A stretch of 47,746 nt of DNA from Candidatus Contendobacter odensis Run_B_J11 (lineage in GTDB: Bacteria; Pseudomonadota; Gammaproteobacteria; Competibacterales; Competibacteraceae): contig NZ_CBTK010000270.1 of the NCBI RefSeq assembly GCF_000531125.1, forward strand, positions 1 through 47,746, written 5' to 3'. Both the position numbers and the translations under genes were made by a program. The first letter of the stretch is position 1, and each line of letters opens with the position of its first letter. Positions 17,788 to 25,136 of the stretch are shown piece by piece. The notes under the pieces were generated by a model. That model did no database searches, was not told the origin of the DNA, and was given only the letters and a program-made list of their open reading frames with translations.

Positions 17788-17887
17788 CTGCGGAACACCG
17801 ATGGGCGGTCAGGTCGCTGGCCGGCTGGGATCATCGGCTAAAGTGGATGACGCAACGCGACCTGGGTGTATTTCACACCTGCCCGGA

Positions 17888-19078
17888 TTAAATGAAACAG
17901 GCATTGGCTCGATCCAGACACTCGCACGCCTGATCGAGATCGGCATGACAGCGCATGACCCACGCATCGCCCCAGAAGAAATTGCAACTGGTTTCCGCCC
18001 GCAATACCCGCCAGTGTGCTTCCTCCAGCAAATTAAGTAGCTCCCGGTTTTGTGAGCCGATAGGGGTGGCATTGCCCAGCGCCGCCAGCACCGCCTGGCT
18101 GATCTCGTCCAACCGGATCAGGGCGTCTTTCTGCGCCGACGTACCCGACCATTGCACGAAATCACGACCATCGTGCCAGCCGGTATTCCATGCGCCCGGC
18201 CCGACCGTGACCTCGCCATGGGTGCCAAAGCGATTGAGATAGTCATGGATGAATGTCGGCTGGATCGCGGTTGCGTTGGCTCGCGCCTGATCCAACAGCG
18301 GTTTATAGAAGGCATCCCAGAAATTGCTGCCGGGTGCGGCGTTACGAAACCAGCCGCCATTTTCGCCATCGCTACAGGTTGTCACCAGCGCTGGGAAATC
18401 GCAGAACTGGGTACGCTCCCGGACTTCCCGGGTGAACCACTCCAGATCCATGCCTGACTCCTGGGCATTGGACAATTCACGGTCGCGCACAATCACAATG
18501 ATTTCCTCGCCGCCAAAGCGGGCGATATGCGGCCGGTAGCGCACTTCGTCCCAGCGCATCGGTGTCACCGGTTGCACATGCTCGCTATCTACCAGCACAA
18601 AGCGATAACCACGCCGCCGCAACAACGGGATCATCTCCATGCAAAACCCCATTTCCGGTGGCCAAAACCCCTGAAAATCGCTGTTAACGAACCAACGGTG
18701 GGCGATACCACGCCAGCGGTCGATGTGTGCATCCCAATCGGCTGGGGGAATCAGCGGGAACACCGGATGATAGTAACCTGTAGCTAAGTTATTAATAATT
18801 GAAGTATTTGTTAGGTTTCCCAGCAGTGCCGCACAGTCCACCATCCCACGGGCCCGGTCTTGAAAATCCGGGTCTGACAGAGTCTCCAACAGGGTTCCAG
18901 ACAGCGCCAGATGCACTCGCCCGACATCCTGATGCTCCCACAATGAGCGAGGAATACGGTCAATCGTAAACAGAATCTCCCTGGCCTCCGGCTTGTTATA
19001 GGCCAGCAGGTGATCCAGGTTGCCAGCCGGCTGGTGCAGGCTCAGCACGAGCGCATGATAAAGAGCGTTGTCCGCCAT
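17888..19078 (-). CDS. GH57 family glycoside hydrolase (short form)
   Basis: 396 residues. GH57 enzymes act on alpha-glucans as amylases, 4-alpha-glucanotransferases or branching enzymes through a retaining mechanism. The N-terminal region I is SLHQPAGN, without the first His of the usual HxHQP. The probable nucleophile is E142 in FWPPEMGF and the probable acid/base is D237 in SDGENGGWF. The length is well below that of typical branching enzymes, so a hydrolase or transferase is more likely, but activity cannot be assigned. AAAGGAGG precedes the ATG. It is the last gene of the glucan cluster, separated from the other GH57 gene by 138 bases that hold a tandem repeat. Confidence 0.85.
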   Translation of the reverse strand: MADNALYHALVLSLHQPAGNLDHLLAYNKPEAREILFTIDRIPRSLWEHQDVGRVHLALSGTLLETLSDPDFQDRARGMVDCAALLGNLTNTSIINNLATGYYHPVFPLIPPADWDAHIDRWRGIAHRWFVNSDFQGFWPPEMGFCMEMIPLLRRRGYRFVLVDSEHVQPVTPMRWDEVRYRPHIARFGGEEIIVIVRDRELSNAQESGMDLEWFTREVRERTQFCDFPALVTTCSDGENGGWFRNAAPGSNFWDAFYKPLLDQARANATAIQPTFIHDYLNRFGTHGEVTVGPGAWNTGWHDGRDFVQWSGTSAQKDALIRLDEISQAVLAALGNATPIGSQNRELLNLLEEAHWRVLRAETSCNFFWGDAWVMRCHADLDQACECLDRANACFI

Positions 19079-19148
19079 AATTCAGCCTCCTTTGTGGTCG
19101 GTAGTGGCAGCAGCGGGCGGAACCCTTGCCACCGCTTGCCACTACCAT

Positions 19149-19186
19149 GATTTTTTAATGACAAGCTAGATTTTTTAATGACAAGC
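19149..19186. repeat. Tandem 18-base direct repeat upstream of the short GH57 gene
   Basis: GATTTTTTAATGACAAGC occurs at 19149-19166 and again, identical, at 19169-19186, separated by TA (period 20, about two helical turns). On the minus strand each copy reads GCTTGTCATTAAAAAATC, containing TTGTCA, one mismatch from a -35 box. The repeat lies 71-108 bases before the GH57 start. It could be a regulator site or duplicated promoter element. Confidence 0.8.
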
Positions 19187-19216
19187 CAACGCGGACGCGG
19201 CCAGGTAATCCGAACC

Positions 19217-20680
19217 TTAAAAGTCGGTTTCGACAATGGCGCTGGCTCGTCGGCAGAGCTCACGCCCATAGTCGGTCCACAAGCCCTGTCCCCAATAGCG
19301 GTAGCAACTGGTCTGCGAACTCATCAGATTGAACAGGGCGTTGCGATAGCGTGGATCGTTGGACGACACCCCCGGCTTCAACACTTTTTCGTGGAATACC
19401 GAACTGGCTTTCTCCATCGGTCCGAGGACATTGTCGTAGCCGCGTACCCAGGAAATGTCATTGGTCCAACTGCCGCCTTCCATGTGGAAGCGCCCATCTT
19501 CCTTCTTCAGTTCGGCAATCACCTGCTCCAACTTTTCCGGCCCGGCGCCCGGGGTAAATCGCTCCCAGATCCGTTTCTGGAACGAGGGCTGGATCGTAGG
19601 CAAATCGGATTCCTTGATCCCCATCGCGAACAGGTGTTCCAGATATTCGGAACCATTCATGAACGACACATCCGAGCCGGACGACTCTCGCACCGAATCC
19701 ATGAACTTGCCGGGGAATTCATTCATCATTACCCCGCCGTTCTCCCCGTCAGCGATTTGGGTGACCAGCGGCGGCACCGATTTCCCGGCCAGTTCCCAGC
19801 GTGACAGACTCTTGGCTTCGTAATAGGGCTGCATCTGCGCCACCAGCTTGGTGTCGCTGCCCTGGGTCTTGATAATGGCGATGATGCTGACGGTTTCGCC
19901 CTTGGAGTTGGTGCAGACCAGCCGGTGCGGCAGGTGCTTTTTCTCCAGACCGTGGCCGTTTTCCGGTTGCTCTACGGTGTGTTCCTGCACCAGCAACCAC
20001 TGGTAGCCGCAGTCCACCAGGGTCTTGATATAGGCGTAGGCGGTGTCGGGATGATTCGGCAACGCCATTTCCGAGGGTGAAAACCCGCGTACCCGCGCCA
20101 GCGCTTCCAAACCGAAGATTGCAGCAAAATGGTGTTGCCAAGCCTTGACGTGCAGCCGGAAATCCTGCGCCGGGGTTGAGGGCGCCACCGCGTGACCCCA
20201 TGGACAGCCCAGCCATTCAATGCCGCGCCGATAGTCGGGATTGCAACTGGCGTTCTTCAGCGCATCGAACACGTCGTTCAAACCCATGGCGCGCATCCCG
20301 TGGAACAGGGTGCCGGAATACTCCAGCATCACCCGAGGTTCCTTGCCTTCATTGATCAGTTGTGGGACGAATTCGCCGATCCGTTTGTAGCACCAGTGAA
20401 AGGCGGGCGCATTGTAGTTATCGCCGATGTGCTGGTTATCCCACATGTACTTGAGATTGCTGATCACCGCCGCTGTGGACAGATCGCCACCACCGGCGGG
20501 AATCAGCGGCTGGTGCATGTGCAAGGCGATGGCGCAGGCGGCGCGAATATGATCGAAATCAATGCGGCTTTCCGGCAGGTACGCGGGCTTGGCGCGACCG
20601 GCGCGCAGGGTCTCTTCCACGAGCGGCTCCGAACCGCAGATATTCGGCAAACCGTCAACATACTCTGGAAGCTGGCTCAT
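19217..20680 (-). CDS. GH57 family glycoside hydrolase (long form)
   Basis: 487 residues from the ATG at 20680; a GTG three codons earlier (20689) is possible but sits almost on the GAGGAG ribosome-binding site. Region I is HMHQP (54-58). The probable nucleophile is E204 in FSPSEMAL and the probable acid/base is D311 in ADGENGGVM. The same DGENGG motif occurs in the neighbouring short GH57 gene, so the two are distant relatives, not recent copies. Likely substrates are alpha-1,4/1,6-glucans; whether it is an amylase, transferase or branching enzyme is not clear. It lies between glgA and the second GH57 gene in one orientation, consistent with shared glycogen metabolism. Confidence 0.87.
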   Translation of the reverse strand: MSQLPEYVDGLPNICGSEPLVEETLRAGRAKPAYLPESRIDFDHIRAACAIALHMHQPLIPAGGGDLSTAAVISNLKYMWDNQHIGDNYNAPAFHWCYKRIGEFVPQLINEGKEPRVMLEYSGTLFHGMRAMGLNDVFDALKNASCNPDYRRGIEWLGCPWGHAVAPSTPAQDFRLHVKAWQHHFAAIFGLEALARVRGFSPSEMALPNHPDTAYAYIKTLVDCGYQWLLVQEHTVEQPENGHGLEKKHLPHRLVCTNSKGETVSIIAIIKTQGSDTKLVAQMQPYYEAKSLSRWELAGKSVPPLVTQIADGENGGVMMNEFPGKFMDSVRESSGSDVSFMNGSEYLEHLFAMGIKESDLPTIQPSFQKRIWERFTPGAGPEKLEQVIAELKKEDGRFHMEGGSWTNDISWVRGYDNVLGPMEKASSVFHEKVLKPGVSSNDPRYRNALFNLMSSQTSCYRYWGQGLWTDYGRELCRRASAIVETDF

Positions 20681-20731
20681 GCGTGTCACTCTCCTCTACT
20701 GGCTGGGCTTGCTGGATGAGCAGAAATGGCC

Positions 20732-20753
20732 TTGGCCGCAAGATCGCGGCCAA
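20732..20753 (-). other. Perfect hairpin between glgA and GH57
   Basis: TTGGCCGC (20732-20739) pairs perfectly with GCGGCCAA (20746-20753) around a six-base loop. In the direction of transcription no T run follows, so it is not a standard terminator. It may be an mRNA-stabilising or processing stem lowering expression of the downstream GH57 genes relative to glgA, or a small dispersed repeat. Confidence 0.6.
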
Positions 20754-20815
20754 AACCGTTCCTGCGGGTACTGACGCTGACATCAGGGCGCTGGCTCGTG
20801 AGATCGCAGCCGCCC

Positions 20816-22288
20816 TTATTTACAGCGGATATGTTCGTAGATGTTCAAGTAATCCTGACCGGGCCGACACCACGAATAGTCGCAGCTCATCCCGTGGGTG
20901 ACCAACTGGCGGAAGTCATCGGGATAGGTGTACCACAGCGCAATGGCACGATGCATCGCCGACTCGACCCCTGCATTATCCGCCCCTTGAAAGACATAGC
21001 CATTGCGTTCTTCCCACGGCTTGTGGGAATAGTCTTTATCAAACACGGTGTCCTTGAGACCGCCCACTTCGCGCACAATCGGCACTGTGCCATATTTCAG
21101 GGCGATCATCTGGGTCAGCCCGCACGGCTCGAACAGGCTGGGCATGATGATCATGTCGGATCCGGCATAGATCAGGTGCGACAACTCTTCGTCAAAGCCC
21201 AATTCCAGATGGCAGTCCGGGCTGTCGTTGAGGTGGCGCTTGAGATTCCAGAAGTGCTGATTGATATGCGGATCCGGGCTGGAGCCGAGCAGCACAAACT
21301 GGGCATTGTTGCGCAAGGCGTAAAAGATAGCGTGGCTAATCAGGTTGACGCCTTTTTGACTATCCAGCCGACCGACGTAAGCAATGATCGGCTTGTAATC
21401 CTTTTTTAGCCACAGCCGGTCGCGCAGTGCCTCCTTGTTGACGTATTTGCTATCCAGCGTTTCGATGCCATAGCGTTCGGGAATATGCGGGTCGATCTCT
21501 GGGTTCCAGATATCGTAATCAATGCCATTGAGTACCCCGCCAAACTTGCCCTGATGCGTGTTCAGAACCGGACCCAAGCCGCTGCTCTGATCGGTGAAGC
21601 GAGCCTCGTGGGAGTGGGTCGGCGACACCGTGGTCACAAAGTTGGAGTAGACGACGCCGCCCTTCATCAGGTTGACAGCAGTGTGATTAAAGTTGTCACG
21701 CAGCCGGTCGTAATTGAAATAGTGGGCGATATTGGTCAGGCCGGTGGCCCACAGCGCGTATTCACCGGTCAACCCCTGATGTTTGAAGTTGTGGATGGTA
21801 TAGCAGGCCCGCGATCCCCCCATTCCGGCGTGGGCGTACTGCTCGAACAGCAGTACCGGCACCAGTCCGGTCTGCCAGTCGTGGCAATGAATGATATCGG
21901 GCCGACGATTGTCTTTCAGCATGAATTCCAGCGCCGCCTTGCTGAAAAAGGCGAAGCGGCTGACATCGTCCTGAAAGCCATAAAAATGACCCCGATTGAA
22001 GAAATTTTCCGGGGAATGCGGCTCAATGAAGAAGCACTTGCGACCCTGGACAAAACCGAACCAGACCGTGCAGTGGATGGCACTGTTATACCAAGGCACC
22101 CACAAATCTCTCATGCTGACTTGCAGGCCCCAGATCTGGTCATAGCGCATGCAGTCATACTTCGGCAGGATGATATGAACCTCATTGCCACGGATTTCCA
22201 GTTCCCGGCTCAGGCCAAAGATGACATCCGCCAACCCGCCGACTTTTGCCACGGGGGCACATTCGGGAGCAATCTGCACAATGTACAT
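20816..22288 (-). CDS. glgA: Glycogen synthase (ADP-glucose, GT5 family)
   Basis: 490 residues. GlgA transfers glucose from ADP-glucose to the end of an alpha-1,4-glucan. The N-terminal substrate loop is KVGGLADV, with valine where Escherichia coli has KTGGLADV; the Val form is common in starch synthase III/IV-like enzymes. GGVLNGIDYDIWNP and the C-terminal SLFEPCGLTQMIALKYG complete the GT5 pattern. AAGGA lies eight bases before the ATG. No glgC or glgB is present in the window, so ADP-glucose supply and branching must come from elsewhere or from the GH57 neighbours. It is transcribed with the GH13 gene 101 bases upstream. Confidence 0.93.
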   Translation of the reverse strand: MYIVQIAPECAPVAKVGGLADVIFGLSRELEIRGNEVHIILPKYDCMRYDQIWGLQVSMRDLWVPWYNSAIHCTVWFGFVQGRKCFFIEPHSPENFFNRGHFYGFQDDVSRFAFFSKAALEFMLKDNRRPDIIHCHDWQTGLVPVLLFEQYAHAGMGGSRACYTIHNFKHQGLTGEYALWATGLTNIAHYFNYDRLRDNFNHTAVNLMKGGVVYSNFVTTVSPTHSHEARFTDQSSGLGPVLNTHQGKFGGVLNGIDYDIWNPEIDPHIPERYGIETLDSKYVNKEALRDRLWLKKDYKPIIAYVGRLDSQKGVNLISHAIFYALRNNAQFVLLGSSPDPHINQHFWNLKRHLNDSPDCHLELGFDEELSHLIYAGSDMIIMPSLFEPCGLTQMIALKYGTVPIVREVGGLKDTVFDKDYSHKPWEERNGYVFQGADNAGVESAMHRAIALWYTYPDDFRQLVTHGMSCDYSWCRPGQDYLNIYEHIRCK

Positions 22289-22389
22289 AAGCTTTCATCC
22301 TTTTTTCGTATTCTGGGCGCGGGCCTTGCGACCCAAACCACTACCCTCACCACCGGTAAAACGGCTTGAACCGCAACTGAAACCCTCGT

Positions 22390-23670
22390 CTAGTGCGGCA
22401 GATGATCGCGGCTGGTGACCATCACGAAGGCCTGACCCGGACGTAAATCGTAGGAAAACGGCCGCGGAATGTATTCCATAGCGTATTCCGGCGACACATC
22501 CATCAGCGGTGCGCCAGCCTGAATGTAGGTTCCCAGGTTTTCGGCGTAAAAATACTGATGATTATGAGGGTCTTTGTTGAGAATGATCAGCGCTTCGTCG
22601 TGGGTCTTGGCCGAGGCTTTCCACATGACCAGGATATTCGGGTTCTGGTAGGGCAGCACCGTAGTGGGACACTCTTCCTGAAACACCGTGTACTGGCGCT
22701 TGATCGCGTTAACGGTGGTAATGAACTCGCACAGGTCGGCATTGGGCTGTTCCCAGTCACTGGGCCGGGTGTTAACCACATGCAGCCGATGGCGGAAGCC
22801 ATATTCGAAGCCCACCGGGATCATCACCCCGGCGGAAAACAGGGCGGAAAACAGGTAGTGCTGCTTCATCGCCGCCTCGTTGCCGTTGACCTCCTGGAAC
22901 AACCGCTCGGTATCGTGGCTTTCCGGGAAGCTGACCGACGGCGCGATTTCGCGCACCAACTGATATTGCTCCATTAGCCAGGCGCCGTTGAAGTCCCACC
23001 ACTTGGAACTGTTGAACACATAATCGAAGCCGGCTTGGGCGGTTTGTTTGGTCTGGTCGGCGGTGCAGCCCAAGGTTTCGGCCAGGAACGCGGTATCGGG
23101 GTATTTTTGCCGGATTTCGCGAATCAGCCGGCCCCAGATGTGGCCGGGAATCTGGTAAGCCGCATCGCAGCGAAAACCCTTAAAACCCAGTTCCAGCAGA
23201 TATTCGACGATCTGGTAGCAATATCGGTAAAGCCCTTCCTGATCGGAACTGTGCTGGTGGTTGAACAACGCCAGATCACCCCACACCACTTTATGACCGT
23301 CTTCCATGCAGAACGGATGGGCGGCGCTGCCGTTTTCCTGGACGAACCATGCTGGGTGTTGACGGGTCAGTTCGGAATCGAAGGCGCAGTGGTTGATCAC
23401 CAGATCAACCATCACTTTAAGCCCCAGCTTGTCGGCGGTGGCGAGCGCCGCCTTGATCTGCTGGTCAGGGGAGAGTTTGGAGTCCGGATCGACCAGCAGT
23501 GGATTGAGTTGAAAGTAATCAACAATCGAATAAAGGCTGCCGGAATAACCGGGCTTCTGGACGGGATTGATGAAGATCCAGTCGAAGCCCATATCAGCCG
23601 CCCGCTTAAAGTGCGGTTCCCACTTCCCGAAAGGGCCGGCCAGCAAAGGAAAAAGGTTATAGATGATCAT
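22390..23670 (-). CDS. GH13 alpha-amylase family enzyme
   Basis: 426 residues, a compact (beta/alpha)8 barrel without recognisable extra carbohydrate-binding domains. The four GH13 regions are visible: DLVINHC (89-95), GFRCDAA with nucleophile D169, FLAETLG with acid/base E198, and ESHDTER with D253. All catalytic residues are therefore present. No signal peptide is seen, so it acts in the cytoplasm, probably on glycogen or maltooligosaccharides together with GlgA and the GH57 enzymes. It is first in the minus-strand glucan cluster. It lacks the N-terminal domain of GlgE, so maltosyltransferase activity is not supported; exact specificity is unknown. Confidence 0.87.
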   Translation of the reverse strand: MIIYNLFPLLAGPFGKWEPHFKRAADMGFDWIFINPVQKPGYSGSLYSIVDYFQLNPLLVDPDSKLSPDQQIKAALATADKLGLKVMVDLVINHCAFDSELTRQHPAWFVQENGSAAHPFCMEDGHKVVWGDLALFNHQHSSDQEGLYRYCYQIVEYLLELGFKGFRCDAAYQIPGHIWGRLIREIRQKYPDTAFLAETLGCTADQTKQTAQAGFDYVFNSSKWWDFNGAWLMEQYQLVREIAPSVSFPESHDTERLFQEVNGNEAAMKQHYLFSALFSAGVMIPVGFEYGFRHRLHVVNTRPSDWEQPNADLCEFITTVNAIKRQYTVFQEECPTTVLPYQNPNILVMWKASAKTHDEALIILNKDPHNHQYFYAENLGTYIQAGAPLMDVSPEYAMEYIPRPFSYDLRPGQAFVMVTSRDHLPH

Positions 23671-23834
23671 CGACGACTCTCTGAGTTTTTCGTGCTGAAA
23701 CCTCGGTCACGAAGGAGCGACCGGTCGGTTAAGCCGGTTAATTTTGAAGTACGGCATTCACTAGCGAGGATCGTAACACGAAACCGCCGGGTAGTTCACC
23801 GCCCAGCGGGCGGGCGGTGCCGACGGGTGGATCG

Positions 23835-24299
23835 TTACAACTGGGTGGGCAGGTAAGCGGGCAGGCCAAGGCGGTTGATCAATCCCAACTGGGTTTCCAG
23901 CCAGCCGATGTGTTCTTCTTCGCTGGCGAGAATGGCCGCTAGCAGGTCGCGAGTAACGTAGTCACCACAACTTTCGCAATAACCGACTGCTTCCCGGTAG
24001 AGCGGGTGTGCCAGCAGTTCGAGTTTAAGATCTCCGCGCAGGATTTCTTCGACGTTCTCGCCGATATACAGCTTGCCGAGATCTTGCAGATTGGGCAAAC
24101 CCTCCAGTGCCAGAACCCGCTGAACCAGCCGGTCAGCGTGTTTCATCTCATCAATGGATTCCTCGTACTCGTGCTGACCGAGTTTAGCGAACCCCCAGTT
24201 TTCCAGCAGGCGGGCATGAAGGAAATATTGACTGATCGAGGTCAGTTCGTTCTTGAGTGCCTTATTCAGGTACTCGATTATCTTGGTATCGCCTTTCAT
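23835..24299 (-). CDS. bfr: Bacterioferritin
   Basis: 154 residues, standard length. Bfr forms a 24-subunit haem-containing shell that oxidises and stores iron. All ferroxidase ligands match the family: E18, E51, H54, E94, E127 and H130; M52 is the haem ligand. AGGAG lies upstream of the ATG. It follows bfd by 21 bases on the same strand, an iron storage and release pair, probably one transcript. The 164-base gap to the GH13 gene suggests that the glucan cluster has its own promoter. Confidence 0.96.
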   Translation of the reverse strand: MKGDTKIIEYLNKALKNELTSISQYFLHARLLENWGFAKLGQHEYEESIDEMKHADRLVQRVLALEGLPNLQDLGKLYIGENVEEILRGDLKLELLAHPLYREAVGYCESCGDYVTRDLLAAILASEEEHIGWLETQLGLINRLGLPAYLPTQL

Positions 24300-24320
24300 C
24301 GGAGAGTACTCCTGGTAGAG

Positions 24321-24602
24321 TTACGGATCGAGAGTGAACCAGGCCGCCTGCGCTGGAGCAGGGGCTACGGAGACTGGCGGTGAGGAGGCGTTCACGGGGG
24401 GTGGCAGTGACGCGGAGTTTATGGGAACTGGCGGCTGCGTAGTCAAACAGAGGTCGAGCCACTCGTTAATGCTATCCAGGCATCTACCGCAATCGCGACC
24501 GATGCCCAACTGAACATTCAAATCGCCCACGGTACGCGCTCCCTGCTCGACCGCATGGCGGATTTGTTGGTCGGAAACCGATTTGCAGATGCACAGATAC
24601 AT
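24321..24602 (-). CDS. bfd: Bacterioferritin-associated ferredoxin
   Basis: 93 residues from the ATG at 24602, which has AAAGG eight or nine bases upstream and gives MYLCIC as in Escherichia coli Bfd; an ATG two codons earlier is also possible. The [2Fe-2S] ligands C4, C6, C38 and C41 have exactly the known spacing. Bfd donates electrons to the bacterioferritin haem to release stored iron. The Fer2_BFD domain ends near residue 55 and is followed by an unusual tail of about 40 residues rich in Pro, Ala and Ser (PPPVNASSPPVSVAPAPAQ), longer than the roughly 64-residue E. coli protein. Confidence 0.92.
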   Translation of the reverse strand: MYLCICKSVSDQQIRHAVEQGARTVGDLNVQLGIGRDCGRCLDSINEWLDLCLTTQPPVPINSASLPPPVNASSPPVSVAPAPAQAAWFTLDP

Positions 24603-24705
24603 AACCATAACCTTTTTGGCTGAAATTGTTAGCGGGATTCTGCCTAATCGCTAGTAGAGACTGTCCAGCAGCGGTTTAGTTGCGAAACCCGGTATTCGCC
24701 AGCAA

Positions 24706-24807
24706 TCAGGCGCTGGTGTAAAAGCCATCTCTTTCCACTTTATCATCGCGGGTTGGTACGACAATAGCCTGTGATTCTTCAATCTCTTCCGAGCTAATAC
24801 CTTCCAT
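24706..24807 (-). other. Short acidic open frame, 33 residues, unassigned
   Basis: ATG at 24807 to TGA at 24706. The product would be acidic (starts MEGISSEEIEESQAI and ends ERDGFYTSA). No clear ribosome-binding site precedes the ATG. It could be a small protein, the end of a decayed gene continuing from the open frame at 24849-25067, or chance. No family was recognised. Confidence 0.25.
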
Positions 24808-24848
24808 CCATGCTGGTTATAGGCTCAGTTTCTTTTCAAATCATTACC

Positions 24849-25067
24849 TCAGAAACTGTAGTATTCTTCATCCAATTCATTAAAACATTCCTTTTCAGAA
24901 TTTTCGCTAATGAACCTTATGTCGTCATATCGGTGAAAACAGGTATCTATTTTTTTCAATAGGTTACTGGATTTCTGCTGACGCAGGAATGGCAGATAGC
25001 GAAAGTCCCGTCTTTTATAAAGCTTTTCTTGGGACTCGACGGGGGTATTCAGCTCATATCGGCTAAG
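24849..25067 (-). pseudogene. Startless open frame, possible gene remnant
   Basis: A minus-strand frame of 72 codons runs from just after a TAA at 25068-25070 to the TGA at 24849-24851. It has protein-like content (for example SQEKLYKRRDFRYL and ECFNELDEEYYSF) but no ATG. Its middle overlaps the degenerate palindromic repeat, so part of the coding look comes from that repeat. A remnant of a broken gene is possible; no family was recognised. Confidence 0.25.
24967..24994. repeat. Degenerate copy of a palindromic dispersed repeat
   Basis: CTGGATTTCTGC...GCAGGAATGGCA resembles half of the element at 46964-47034 (CTGGATACCCGC...GCGGGTATGAC). The stem ATTTCTGC (24971-24978) with GCAGGAAT (24983-24990) keeps all eight pairs, one as a G-T, although several bases differ. 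Several changes are therefore compensatory. Confidence 0.5.
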
Positions 25068-25136
25068 TTACGGGAGTCAATCCTGGAGCGATCAATGATT
25101 AGAGCCTCAACCAACCAGATGCTTGTTCCAATCCAC

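Larger units (their letters stand above)
24603..25136. other. Gene-poor, AT-richer stretch between bfd and a diguanylate cyclase
   Basis: About 530 bases without a convincing gene. The sequence is visibly richer in A and T than its surroundings. It contains the bfd promoter region, a degenerate palindromic repeat (24967-24994), and two short minus-strand open frames described separately. No tRNA, terminator with a T tract, or insertion sequence end was found. It may be decayed acquired DNA. Confidence 0.6.

Noticed and set aside
21485-22369. A 294-residue plus-strand frame over glgA
   Set aside because: Antisense to glgA; no motif and no ribosome-binding site.
22390-23670. GH13 gene as GlgE maltosyltransferase
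   Set aside because: At 426 residues it lacks the N-terminal domain of GlgE, and the nucleophile region GFRCDAA differs from the GlgE pattern.
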